Positions 1-7,547 of a stretch of 39,689 nucleotides of DNA are shown one piece after another. Location of the stretch: assembly GCA_022729855.1 (NCBI GenBank), contig DZBG01000012.1:1-39689 (forward strand). The letters run 5' to 3'. The DNA is from Bdellovibrio sp. (lineage in GTDB: Bacteria; Bdellovibrionota; Bacteriovoracia; Bacteriovoracales; Bacteriovoracaceae). The position numbers and the translations under genes are program-made. Below the pieces are notes generated by a model. That model ran no database searches. It saw only the letters and a program-made list of their open reading frames with translations, and had not been told where the DNA came from. The stretch's first letter is position 1. Every line of letters begins with the position of its first letter.

Positions 1-87
1 TTTATTGACTTAAATTAAGACCGATTTTGTGTCATAGGTGCTCGGACAGGACATAATAATCGTCAGTACTGGGGACGTCAGGTTCCA

Positions 88-345
88 GTGTTTACCGCTA
101 AAGTTAAAGGCATGCTAAACAAAGAGGAGCTGATTGATGTGGCCTATTCAGTAGGTACACAATTAGGTAAAGGACATCGTAAGTCTATTACTGATGTTTC
201 ACTCGCAAATGCCATAGAGAAAGATTTTAATCAGCATTTTGATACTTATTATAAAGTCAGTAAGCTTTTTACTTATGAGCTTAGTCTGGCGTTTACAACT
301 TTACTTAAGAAAAATCGCTTATATCAGGATTTCAAAAAGTGGTAG
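88..345 (+). CDS. Hypothetical protein, possible DUF2252 C-terminal remnant
   Basis: Short 85-residue ORF with a GTG start. The same frame stays open back to position 19 but offers no ATG, GTG or TTG before 88, and all three frames carry stops within positions 1-18, so nothing continues from outside the window. The translated stretch before the GTG (with RQYWGRQ) and after it (a GTQLGKGHRKS segment) loosely resembles the C-terminal end of DUF2252 proteins, which are normally several hundred residues long. If so, this is a decayed 3' remnant, not an intact gene. The match is by eye and weak. It overlaps the next gene by 7 nt, so it may at least be co-transcribed with it. Confidence 0.35.
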   Translation: MFTAKVKGMLNKEELIDVAYSVGTQLGKGHRKSITDVSLANAIEKDFNQHFDTYYKVSKLFTYELSLAFTTLLKKNRLYQDFKKW

Positions 346-1082
346 AGAGTAGTCAGCTCATTCTTTTTGCTGTTGCTACTATTGGAGCAACAGTTTCGGC
401 CCTCACTGGTCTCGGTGGGGGATCAGTTGTCTTGGCCTTGCTTCTTATTTTTTATCCACCGATTGAAGCTCTCGCTCTTCATAGTTTTACACTACTGACA
501 TCAAACTTTTTACGAAGCTCTCTTGCCTGGAGAGAGGTGGCGTGGCCCATTGTGGGAAGATATGCACTTCTCTTACTTCCGGGTGCTTATCTTGCCAGTA
601 AGATGTTGGGACTGATTGATCCGGCTTATCTTCAAATTTTAATTGGTGTGATGATAATTGTTTCAATCTATGTTCCACTGCCTGCTAAATTTCAAATCAT
701 TCCGCCAAACTTTTTTATTCCTCTTGGTTTTGTATCGGGAGTCTTAGGAATGTTAGTTGGATCTGTTGGGCCGTTTGTGGCACCCTTTTTTCAGAAAGCA
801 GGTCTGCCACGTCAGTCACAAATAGTGACTAAAAGTGCGGCACAGATGATTCTGCAACTTTCAAAAATTATTGCTTTTGGAAGTATGGCCTCATTTGATA
901 TGTCGGCCATCGGAGATAAAATTTTTATTTTAATCGGTGGAGTGATTGTCGGAGTGATGGTGGCCATTCCCATTTCAAAAAAAATCTCTGATCGCTTATT
1001 TGATAAAATTGTAAATATTCTCTTAACTATTATTGCGATGAAGACAATTTATACAGGTGTGGCCAATTTACTAAATTTTTAA
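339..1082 (+). CDS. TauE/SafE family membrane permease
   Basis: Integral membrane protein of 247 residues with about eight hydrophobic segments. The TauE/SafE hallmarks are a Gly-rich GLGGGS segment in the first helix (residues 24-29) and a second half beginning near residue 128 with GFVSGVLGMLVGSVGP, reflecting the duplicated four-helix architecture. Members export or import small anions such as sulfite, sulfonates or sulfoacetate; the substrate cannot be read here. The GTG start overlaps the preceding ORF by 7 nt, suggesting translational coupling. The 3' end overlaps the convergent acetyltransferase gene by 12 nt. Length is normal for the family. Confidence 0.85.
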   Translation: MVESSQLILFAVATIGATVSALTGLGGGSVVLALLLIFYPPIEALALHSFTLLTSNFLRSSLAWREVAWPIVGRYALLLLPGAYLASKMLGLIDPAYLQILIGVMIIVSIYVPLPAKFQIIPPNFFIPLGFVSGVLGMLVGSVGPFVAPFFQKAGLPRQSQIVTKSAAQMILQLSKIIAFGSMASFDMSAIGDKIFILIGGVIVGVMVAIPISKKISDRLFDKIVNILLTIIAMKTIYTGVANLLNF

Positions 1083-1658
1083 GGCTGACTTGATTTCATC
1101 ATTTGGTTTTATTAATCCAGCTCTTACATCCATCATTTCTCTTCTCAGTGGATTAGTGAAATAAGTTAAGTTCACAAGAAGTCCAAATCCATCATCCATC
1201 TCAAATCCTGAAATAATAAAACCAGCTTTCAGTTTTGGAATAAGAACAGCATTGTTTGTGACATGATGGCTGCTGGTGATTTTCTGGAAGCCCTTCTCTT
1301 TGATAAGCTCAAGATGAGTCGTCAGAAGAGCAGAGTAGAGTCCTTGGCGACGGTGCTTCGGAAGAATGGCAGAATTCCTCATATAATAATCATTATCGAC
1401 GTTTTTCTGATCCCCAAAACTCCAACCAACAAACTCATCCTCTTTAAAGAGAGCAAGAAGGAGGCGGTAAGGTGTGCCTTTATTCTTCGATAATAAGGCC
1501 ATCTCAGCATTTTCTTTCTCTGTGAGATGTTGGCGCCAGGGAAAAGAGAAAAGCACGTCACGAAAGATGGCAGGAGAGTGGGCGTCCCAAAGAGGCCAGA
1601 AATCGTCTGGTTTCATCTCTTTAATTACGTAACCGTGGTCTAAATTTTTTGTGAACAT
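1071..1658 (-). CDS. GNAT family N-acetyltransferase
   Basis: Protein of 195 residues with a GNAT fold. The acetyl-CoA pyrophosphate loop appears as HRRQGLYSALL (Q/R-x-x-G-x-G/A, with Tyr in the last position), preceded by a beta-strand and an N-terminal segment containing conserved-looking Trp and Phe residues. It would transfer an acetyl group from acetyl-CoA to an unknown amine. It is the last gene of the long minus-strand run and begins 3 nt after the DUF2203-like gene, so its expression is probably tied to the smpB segment. The substrate is not predictable from sequence. Confidence 0.75.
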   Translation of the reverse strand: MFTKNLDHGYVIKEMKPDDFWPLWDAHSPAIFRDVLFSFPWRQHLTEKENAEMALLSKNKGTPYRLLLALFKEDEFVGWSFGDQKNVDNDYYMRNSAILPKHRRQGLYSALLTTHLELIKEKGFQKITSSHHVTNNAVLIPKLKAGFIISGFEMDDGFGLLVNLTYFTNPLRREMMDVRAGLIKPNDEIKSALKI

Positions 1659-1661
1659 GAA

Positions 1662-2006
1662 TTAGTGCATGAAAAGTTTGTTCTCAGGGTATTCCCAAAG
1701 AAACTGGCCTTCCTCGGCAGGAATGCGAACTTTGGCCATAGAAACAGGATAACAACCAAGACGGCGTACCTTTTCAGACCAAGTTTGAAGAACGAGACCA
1801 ATACGATTTTGAATATCATTGGCCTTATCAGAATTATTTTTAAAAAAACCTAATTGAGAATTAAGAACGCTAAGTTCTTTTTTTGCTTTTGAAGTCACAA
1901 TCATAAGAAGGGGAATAAGCTCCAAAGCTTCTTGGTGCCCATAGACTTTCTGCGCGTTAAGCGGAGTGATTGTGCGAATATTATCGGATGAAGTTTCTAA
2001 ACTCAT
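1662..2006 (-). CDS. DUF2203-like protein
   Basis: Small soluble protein of 114 residues, no signal peptide. The helical N-terminal two thirds are followed by a C-terminal motif in which a Gly-x-x-Leu-Trp segment leads to Pro-Glu-Asn and a final Phe-Met-His. This resembles the DUF2203 signature (an aromatic LCW strand, then GE and a terminal F/W-x-H). Function of that family is unknown. The ATG overlaps the smpB stop in an ATGA arrangement, so translation is likely coupled to SmpB. An alternative is a lineage-specific protein that only resembles DUF2203. Confidence 0.6.
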   Translation of the reverse strand: MSLETSSDNIRTITPLNAQKVYGHQEALELIPLLMIVTSKAKKELSVLNSQLGFFKNNSDKANDIQNRIGLVLQTWSEKVRRLGCYPVSMAKVRIPAEEGQFLWEYPENKLFMH

Positions 2007-2455
2007 TCGTCGTATTTCCCTTGGCGAAGTTTACGCTCTACGTCCTTTTTAGCAGTTGTTTCACGCTTATCAAAGGCTTTTTTGCCCTTCGCAAGAGCAA
2101 TTTCACATTTGACCAGTGAGTCCTTGAAATATAAAGATAACGGGATGATAGAGTAGCCTTTTGTACTCATCTTCTTCGCAATCTGTGAAATTTCTTCACG
2201 GTGTAGCAACAGTTTTCGTTTACGAGTTTCTGGATGATTATTGATATTTCCGAAATCATAATGAGGAATTGTGGCATTTTGAAGCCAGGCCTCACCCTTA
2301 GAATCAAGAGTCACAAATGCTTCTGTGATAATAGCTTTTCCAGCACGAAGACTTTTAACTTCAGTACCTTTTAGCTCGAGCCCTGCCTCATACTTATCTT
2401 CGATAAAGTAATCGTATCCAGCACGGCTATTTTTAGAAATTATTTTAATGCCCAT
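2003..2455 (-). CDS. smpB: SsrA-binding protein SmpB
   Basis: SmpB binds tmRNA and delivers it to stalled ribosomes for trans-translation. At 150 residues it has normal length. Visible family features are the N-terminal KNSRAGYDYFIEDKYEAGL block, GTEVKSLRAGKA, the central Y-x-x-G-N region (YDFGNINNHPETRKRKLLLH), and the basic tail with KGKKAFDKRE leading to a C-terminal Lys/Arg-rich helix. The start ATG lies 5 nt after the porin stop codon with no strong Shine-Dalgarno, so it is probably translated by coupling. I did not find an ssrA gene in the window. Confidence 0.97.
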   Translation of the reverse strand: MGIKIISKNSRAGYDYFIEDKYEAGLELKGTEVKSLRAGKAIITEAFVTLDSKGEAWLQNATIPHYDFGNINNHPETRKRKLLLHREEISQIAKKMSTKGYSIIPLSLYFKDSLVKCEIALAKGKKAFDKRETTAKKDVERKLRQGKYDE

Positions 2456-2460
2456 ATATA

Positions 2461-3777
2461 TTAAATCGCCCAGTTGATCCCAAGTGACAAGACATGAATA
2501 TTACCACCGATGCGGTAACCTGGCGACCCAATCTTCTGTCCGGCGGCTCCGTCTTCTAGGCCATCAGTTTTATTGATCTTTTGGGATTTTAGATGGTGCA
2601 GTTGATAGGCCAGAGTGGTTTCAAACTTTTTTCCAAAGACTGTGAAGTAACGGCCAAACCCAACAGAACCGACGTGTTTGTCCTGATCAATACTGTTTCC
2701 GTTATTTTTTAGATTAGATGTTTTAAGGGGTGTTGGGCGATAAAAATAACCCGCTCTCACAACCCAAAGCTCACTTAAGGTAGATTCAAATCCAATATGG
2801 GGAATCAAGATATTTCGTGGGCGAAGACTTTCATAATCACGACTTGAAGCAAGTGTACCGCCCACTTGATCAAGAACAAGTTTTGATGTCTTGTAGTTTG
2901 CCCACTCTTGGTATTCAAGCATCGCCATCACTTTAAAACTCTCATTCACTTTCTGAATATGCCCAAGTCGCCATGTTTGAGGATCGTAGTAAAGAAGAGA
3001 GCTGATATTAAACTCAAAAGGAAAAGCGTTTCCGCCACCAATTGAAGTGGCCCCAATGGCCTTATTTGTAAATTTTGATTTCATCTCTTGAGTAAATGAT
3101 AAATAAGTTTCACCACTATTCCATTTCTTACTCACACTACTGGTAAGTCCAAGAGAAGGTTTAGCATTAAAAGTGGCCTTACCCACCGTTGGATAAGGTT
3201 CATTATCGGCACGTGTATAAAAATAACTTTCACCATTTGATTGGAAACCTGTGTGAGCACCGAGCGCAACTCCCCATGAACCAAATTGTTGAGCAAGATT
3301 AAACACGATAGTCGGTCGCAAGTAACGATTGCGGTACATAGTGTATTCAGGTTTATAAGGATCACCTGTATCAGCCTCAATCGTGCGATCAATAGGAGCG
3401 ATCACTGAGAGTCCAAAGACAGGACCTTGTTCACCAAAGAGTGGAGTCGCCAAATGTCCTGCAAACATCGTGGTGGCCGGAGTATTGGGATCAATATTTC
3501 CAGAAGTGGTTGTGTTCCCGTTTTGATTCACTGGATTTTTTATAACCACATTATTGATATCAGTGAGCTGAGGAATAATTTCAATCAAGTTAAAACTAAA
3601 ACTTGTCGTCTTCGTATTGGCGATCAAAGCACCGGCATACATTTGCCTGTCGGCAGATTGAGTGGCACCGGCCTGATGACCTTGAGAAATAGCAATGGCC
3701 GAGGGGCCAAAAAGTTCAAAAGGAGAAGCATAGGCATTAAGATTAAGGAGACTAAGAGCGAGTAGAAAAAGCTTCAT
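2461..3777 (-). CDS. FadL/OmpP1-family outer membrane transport protein
   Basis: Protein of 438 residues starting with a Sec signal peptide (hydrophobic core LFLLALSLLNLNAYA, cleavage near residue 17). The mature N-terminus continues into the FadL-type plug region, followed by many alternating hydrophobic strands ending in an aromatic-rich segment, as in 14-strand FadL barrels that import long-chain fatty acids or other hydrophobic molecules. The start lies inside the 3' end of ksgA (26 nt overlap), so expression follows the upstream genes. The substrate is unknown. In a predator, uptake of prey lipids is a plausible but unproven role. Confidence 0.8.
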   Translation of the reverse strand: MKLFLLALSLLNLNAYASPFELFGPSAIAISQGHQAGATQSADRQMYAGALIANTKTTSFSFNLIEIIPQLTDINNVVIKNPVNQNGNTTTSGNIDPNTPATTMFAGHLATPLFGEQGPVFGLSVIAPIDRTIEADTGDPYKPEYTMYRNRYLRPTIVFNLAQQFGSWGVALGAHTGFQSNGESYFYTRADNEPYPTVGKATFNAKPSLGLTSSVSKKWNSGETYLSFTQEMKSKFTNKAIGATSIGGGNAFPFEFNISSLLYYDPQTWRLGHIQKVNESFKVMAMLEYQEWANYKTSKLVLDQVGGTLASSRDYESLRPRNILIPHIGFESTLSELWVVRAGYFYRPTPLKTSNLKNNGNSIDQDKHVGSVGFGRYFTVFGKKFETTLAYQLHHLKSQKINKTDGLEDGAAGQKIGSPGYRIGGNIHVLSLGINWAI

Positions 3778-4546
3778 ACATGATCATCACTTGTGAGTAA
3801 GTTAGTGTCTCTGCGCGAATTGTAATATCAACACCACCAGCAGCGAGAACTTTTTCAGTTAACTCAGGGCCAATTGATTTTTTTAGAATCCCACCTAATT
3901 GTTTTCGTCTTTGTCCAAAGACTAAACGGAGAAATCCCTCTAGCTTTTTGACTTCAGGAAGAAGGTCTTGGTTTTCTTTTCTTTTGAAATGTAAAACTTG
4001 TGAATCAACTTTCGGAGGTGGAATGAATGCTCCAGGGGGAACAAAACAAACACTTGAAAGTTCAAAAAAACTGGCACAGAGGCAGTGAAGTGAATTCATC
4101 TCATTTTTATCACGAGGAAGAATTTTATCTGCCACTTCTTTTTGATACATCAAACTCATCTCAGTAATTTCTGGCCATTCAAGAAACTGAGTCGTGAGTG
4201 GAACGCTGACGTTATAAGGAAGATTAGAAACTAACCATACTTTTTTAAATCCATGCTGTTTAAAAAAAGCTGGGCCATCAAATTTTAAAGCATCTTGAAT
4301 GAAAATATTTTCTGCTGGAACAATGGTCGCTAATTTTTCGACAAATCTCTCATCCATCTCAACCACAAAAACAGGTTTTCCATGACGAGTAAGATGAGGA
4401 GTAAGAACAGCGGGGCCAGGTCCAATTTCTAAGATGGCATCACAATCAACTGGACAGCGTTTCACAATAGATTCAATCACTGTTTTAGAATGGAGAAAAT
4501 GTTGACCGAATTGTTTATTGGCCCAAGGAAATTTACGATCGCTCAT
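3752..4546 (-). CDS. rsmA: 16S rRNA dimethyladenosine transferase KsgA/RsmA
   Basis: SAM-dependent enzyme that dimethylates two adjacent adenosines in helix 45 of 16S rRNA during small-subunit maturation. At 264 residues it is full length. Motif I is LEIGPGPAVLTPHL (39-52), the acidic SAM-ribose residue follows in VVEMDE (61-66), and the catalytic NLPY motif is at 108-111. The N-terminal FGQHFL block is typical. It overlaps tsaD by 4 nt (ATGA) and the FadL-like gene by 26 nt, placing it in the middle of the pal-to-GNAT run. No anomaly seen. Confidence 0.96.
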   Translation of the reverse strand: MSDRKFPWANKQFGQHFLHSKTVIESIVKRCPVDCDAILEIGPGPAVLTPHLTRHGKPVFVVEMDERFVEKLATIVPAENIFIQDALKFDGPAFFKQHGFKKVWLVSNLPYNVSVPLTTQFLEWPEITEMSLMYQKEVADKILPRDKNEMNSLHCLCASFFELSSVCFVPPGAFIPPPKVDSQVLHFKRKENQDLLPEVKKLEGFLRLVFGQRRKQLGGILKKSIGPELTEKVLAAGGVDITIRAETLTYSQVMIMYEAFSTRS

Positions 4547-5586
4547 TTTTTCTCCACAAAACGACTTTGAGCATCGATCTCAAGGCACTCTGGAAACGGT
4601 TTAGATAAATTTGGAACTCTTGCAGCCCAATTGGCAATCATAGCAGCATTATCAGTACAGTATTTAGGGTTCACGACATGAACATTTTTGAATTGCTCAT
4701 TCATGACTGATTTTAATCGAGAGTTAGCCGCCACTCCACCACCGATGACGATGGGAGTGTTAAAGGTTTTAGGATTTATGTTTAAAACTTTTTCAATCAC
4801 TTCTAAAACTTTAATTCGAAGAGTCTGAACAATGGCTTCTTGGTATGATGCACAGACATCATTAATAAAAGTCTCGTCAGTCAATCTATCAGGATGTTTA
4901 TCCATGAAAACTTTGAGAGCAGTTTTAAGACCTGAGTAGCTCATCTTTCCGGGACGCTCACGCATATAACTGATAGGGAAGTCATAAGCTTTTTTATTTC
5001 CAAGCTTCGCCCTCTCATCAATCACTCTTCCCGCAGGATAACCAAGTCCCAAGACTTTTCCACCTTTATCAAAGGCTTCACCAGCGGCATCATCAAGTGT
5101 TTGTCCTAGGACAGTCATTTGATTTGGTCCATCCACCCAAACAATGAGTGAGTGTCCACCACTTACTAAAAGTCCAAGATAGGGATAAGAAATTTTTTCT
5201 GTTAAATGAATGGCCTCAAGGTGAGCAAATAAATGATTCACTGATGTCAGTGGCAATTCATGAATGAGAGAAATTGTTTTGGCAAAATTGATACCGGTAA
5301 GAAGTGAGCCCATGAGGCCAGGGTGAGTTGTCACCGCGAGCTCTGTGATGTCTTCAAACTTTATTCCGGCTTCCTTAAGAGTTACTTCCGCAACTAATGG
5401 AAGAGCTTTTACATGCTCTCTGGCCGCAATCTCTGGAACAACTCCTCCCCATTTCTGGAGAACAAAGTCTTGAGAAAAACTATTCAGCGCCAGTAGTTCA
5501 ACAACTGATCCGTCATCATTACTTTTTAAAATGGCAAGAGAGGTGTCATCACAACTTGTTTCAACACCTAAAATTATTCTAGTCAT
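4543..5586 (-). CDS. tsaD: tRNA N6-threonylcarbamoyladenosine synthase subunit TsaD
   Basis: TsaD (Kae1/Gcp family) transfers the threonylcarbamoyl group to A37 of ANN-decoding tRNAs with TsaB and TsaE. The 347-residue protein has the N-terminal GVETSCDDTS ATPase motif, the metal-binding HLFAH motif (H118 and H122), the SGGHS phosphate loop and a C-terminal GGVAANSRL segment. Neither tsaB nor tsaE is in the window. The start ATG shares one base with the stop of the preceding cpoB-like gene (TAATG), and no strong Shine-Dalgarno lies close to it, which suggests termination-reinitiation coupling. Confidence 0.97.
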   Translation of the reverse strand: MTRIILGVETSCDDTSLAILKSNDDGSVVELLALNSFSQDFVLQKWGGVVPEIAAREHVKALPLVAEVTLKEAGIKFEDITELAVTTHPGLMGSLLTGINFAKTISLIHELPLTSVNHLFAHLEAIHLTEKISYPYLGLLVSGGHSLIVWVDGPNQMTVLGQTLDDAAGEAFDKGGKVLGLGYPAGRVIDERAKLGNKKAYDFPISYMRERPGKMSYSGLKTALKVFMDKHPDRLTDETFINDVCASYQEAIVQTLRIKVLEVIEKVLNINPKTFNTPIVIGGGVAANSRLKSVMNEQFKNVHVVNPKYCTDNAAMIANWAARVPNLSKPFPECLEIDAQSRFVEKK

Positions 5587-6368
5587 TAAAGTTTACTGAT
5601 CTCCGAAGTCGCAAGTTTTGCATCTGAAGTATTTGGATAGTCTTCTGTTACTTTTTCAAAAGCTTCTTTGGCTTCAGGTTTTTTTCCCATGGCCTTAAGA
5701 GATCTTCCAATAAAAAGAAGACAATTAGGGGCGATAGATGATCTCGGATATTTTGTGAAAACTTTTGAGAAATAAACAAGAGATTGGTCATAGTGTTTTG
5801 TGTAGTACTCAACTTTTCCAAGACCATGTAAAACTTTATTATTCTCACCTGGACTTAAGTTCGCATTGTCTATGATTGGCTCAAGGAGTGCGCGAGCTTC
5901 TTTGTACTTATCGTTTTTAATATGAACTAACGCTTCCGCGAGATCAGTTTTTGCGCTTTTTTTTTGAGCACTAGGTGCAGCCTTCATTGATCCAAGGCTT
6001 TTAGTGACCTTCTCAAGAAATTCGCGCTGACCTTTCATCTCTTCTTGGAGAGTCGCCATCTGAATTTTCATTTGTTTATTTTCTTCAGCAAGTGTCTCAT
6101 TTTGAGTTTTTACTAAAGTGAGTGTTTCATTCATTTGAGTGAAGTTAGTATTTCCAACTTTATGTTCAAGCTCTTCCATCTTACCGTGTTGCTTATCAAG
6201 CTGACCTTGAATATCACGAAGCATATTCGCCATATCTGAGACCAGGCCTCTTGAATCTTTTACTTGTTCAGAAATATTATCGAGTTTCTTTTCACGATTT
6301 ACTTGATCAGCAGTTTTAATACAACCAGTGGCAATAATAAGAAGGGAAAAAATAATAGCAGTCTTCAT
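5586..6368 (-). CDS. CpoB/YbgF-like Tol-Pal lipoprotein with TPR domain
   Basis: Envelope protein of 260 residues in the layout of CpoB (YbgF), which coordinates peptidoglycan synthesis with Tol-Pal constriction. A lipobox (IIATGC, lipidated Cys16) replaces the plain signal peptide of enteric CpoB. Residues about 25-120 form a coiled coil rich in Glu, Lys and Gln, and residues about 140-258 contain tetratricopeptide-type repeats (for example AEALVHIKNDKYKEARALL and the later HYDQSLVYFSKVFTKYP). It lies two genes downstream of pal, matching the usual pal-cpoB order, and runs straight into tsaD. Confidence 0.85.
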   Translation of the reverse strand: MKTAIIFSLLIIATGCIKTADQVNREKKLDNISEQVKDSRGLVSDMANMLRDIQGQLDKQHGKMEELEHKVGNTNFTQMNETLTLVKTQNETLAEENKQMKIQMATLQEEMKGQREFLEKVTKSLGSMKAAPSAQKKSAKTDLAEALVHIKNDKYKEARALLEPIIDNANLSPGENNKVLHGLGKVEYYTKHYDQSLVYFSKVFTKYPRSSIAPNCLLFIGRSLKAMGKKPEAKEAFEKVTEDYPNTSDAKLATSEISKL

Positions 6369-6437
6369 AAAGATCTAGTCTCCGTTTTAATTCTTTGATC
6401 TATCTTAACGAATGGAAATCAGATTGACAGCAAAAAG

Positions 6438-6746
6438 CTATTCACCGGCTTGGCCGTCTAAGGCCTTTTTGCGGGTAGAAGCGTATTCAGCTTTTTCAGA
6501 GTACTGTTTTGAGAGGATCGCGTATTCCTTGGCCTTGTTAAAATACTTACGTCTGTAAGACGATTTGGCCTTGAGGTAAAAATCTTCTGCTTTTCGGTAG
6601 AGTGTAGAGGCGTGGACGTCTGCTCCGGATTCTTTGGCGGCCATGAAAGCTGCTTGGGCAAGACTCATTTCGACCTTGGGGCGGGTGGTAGCTAAACCAC
6701 AGGCCCCAAGGATAAAAATCATAGTAACAGAGAGAAAAAATCTCAT
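6438..6746 (-). CDS. Small DUF4398-like lipoprotein
   Basis: Lipoprotein of 102 residues. The lipobox ILGAC gives lipidated Cys16. The mature part is one helical hairpin with a repeated pattern (AAKESGADVHASTLYRKAE, then a second helix with YFNKAKEYAILSKQYSEKAE), as in DUF4398 lipoproteins often found beside OmpA-family genes. It sits between pal and the cpoB-like gene, sharing one base with the pal stop codon, so it is probably a periplasmic partner of the Tol-Pal system. That role is inferred from position only. Confidence 0.75.
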   Translation of the reverse strand: MRFFLSVTMIFILGACGLATTRPKVEMSLAQAAFMAAKESGADVHASTLYRKAEDFYLKAKSSYRRKYFNKAKEYAILSKQYSEKAEYASTRKKALDGQAGE

Positions 6747-7246
6747 TATTTCGCAGTAATTACGAAATTCGCGCGACGGTTTTTAGACCATGCTGACTCA
6801 TCATGACCTTCGGCCATCGGTTTTTCTTTCCCGTAAGAGATGATTGAGATGCGTTTAGAGGCAACACCATTTGCTACTAGATAATCACGTACAGCTTTTG
6901 CACGACGCTCACCTAAAGCAAGGTTATATTGACGTCCACCGCGCTCATCAGCGTGACCTTCAACTTGAACATCAACTGCTGCATTAGCAGTTAAAAATTC
7001 AGCGTTAGCCGCTAGAGCAGACTTAGTTGATTCTCCAAGAGTTGAAGAGTCAAAAGCGAAGTAAACTGTTTGTAGTCCACCAGCTGTGTTTGAGTCTGAA
7101 TCACCGTTTAGCTCAAGAGCTAGACCGTTGTTTGTTCCATCTGCACCGTTGGCAAGAGCATCAGCATCGTTTTTAGGTTTGTTAGAAGCACATCCTACGG
7201 CAAGGATAGCGACAAAAAGAGTAGAAAAGAAAGCACGTGCGAACAT
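6746..7246 (-). CDS. pal: Peptidoglycan-associated lipoprotein Pal
   Basis: OmpA-family outer-membrane lipoprotein that anchors the outer membrane to peptidoglycan as part of Tol-Pal. The 166 residues comprise a signal peptide with lipobox LAVGC (Cys19), a Gly/Asn/Asp-rich linker and an OmpA-C domain. That domain has a YFAFDSSTL entry strand, the VEGHADERGGRQYNLALGERR peptidoglycan-binding core (split here as EGHADERG and NLALGERRA) and SYGKEKP. The start has a strong Shine-Dalgarno, AAGGAGAAG, at 7250-7258. It is the first gene of the minus-strand run; tolQRAB are not in the window. Its ribosome-binding region is the proposed target of the small RNA at 7548-7640. Confidence 0.96.
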   Translation of the reverse strand: MFARAFFSTLFVAILAVGCASNKPKNDADALANGADGTNNGLALELNGDSDSNTAGGLQTVYFAFDSSTLGESTKSALAANAEFLTANAAVDVQVEGHADERGGRQYNLALGERRAKAVRDYLVANGVASKRISIISYGKEKPMAEGHDESAWSKNRRANFVITAK

Positions 7247-7297
7247 GAACTTCTCCTTAGAAGTGGGTTGCTTTTCAGTTAGGCGAAAATTGTCCTC

Positions 7298-7326
7298 ATT
7301 ATGTCCCTTATGCTTCGCTTTTGAAA
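7298..7326 (-). promoter_or_regulatory. Possible sigma-70 type promoter for pal
   Basis: On the minus strand, TTTCAA (7321-7326) and CATAAT (7298-7303) are separated by 17 bp, placing a start about 45 nt before the pal ATG. The -10 is good and the -35 weak. No terminator separates it from pal. Confidence 0.35.
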
Positions 7327-7401
7327 GGGCCGGTTAAAGATTAATTTAAATCAGTTAAGCTTTAGAGTCTTTTACTCCTGTTTATTCTTGCTGCGTTGTG
7401 C

Positions 7402-7448
7402 GAGTCAAGGCCATGACTCATGTTTAAGAAAAAAGTCAAACTCATGAC
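7402..7448 (+). promoter_or_regulatory. Two matching upstream activator-like sites
   Basis: Two imperfect copies of AGTCAA-N3-CATGAC lie at 7403-7417 and 7434-7448, identical at all 12 defined positions. Each contains the dyad GTCA-N6-TGAC; in the first copy the dyad extends to GAGTCA-N6-TGACTC. The dyad centres are 31 bp apart, about three helical turns, and lie roughly 106 and 137 bp upstream of the start predicted for the sigma-54 promoter at 7522. This is the spacing expected for binding sites of a sigma-54 activator. They could instead act on pal, which diverges. Confidence 0.55.
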
Positions 7449-7520
7449 ATTTAAAAAATATAGCCATGCGTCTTCTGTTGGATTTTATTAGGGAAAAGAA
7501 GTTTGTTAGGTAGGCAAAAA

Positions 7521-7537
7521 TTGGCACAGCACTTGCT
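7521..7537 (+). promoter_or_regulatory. Sigma-54 (RpoN) promoter
   Basis: TTGGCACAGCACTTGCT matches the sigma-54 consensus YTGGCACG-N4-TTGCW at all but one defined position. The invariant GG is at 7523-7524 and GC at 7535-7536, with exactly 10 bp between them. Transcription would start near 7548. No protein-coding gene lies downstream on this strand before the terminator at 7602-7639, so the product should be a short RNA. Confidence 0.75.
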
Positions 7538-7547
7538 AATAAAAAGG

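Noticed and set aside
7086-7337. Plus-strand ORF over the pal start region
   Set aside because: Shadow of pal on the opposite strand, composed of low-complexity Ser/Ala/Arg content, with no ribosome-binding site.
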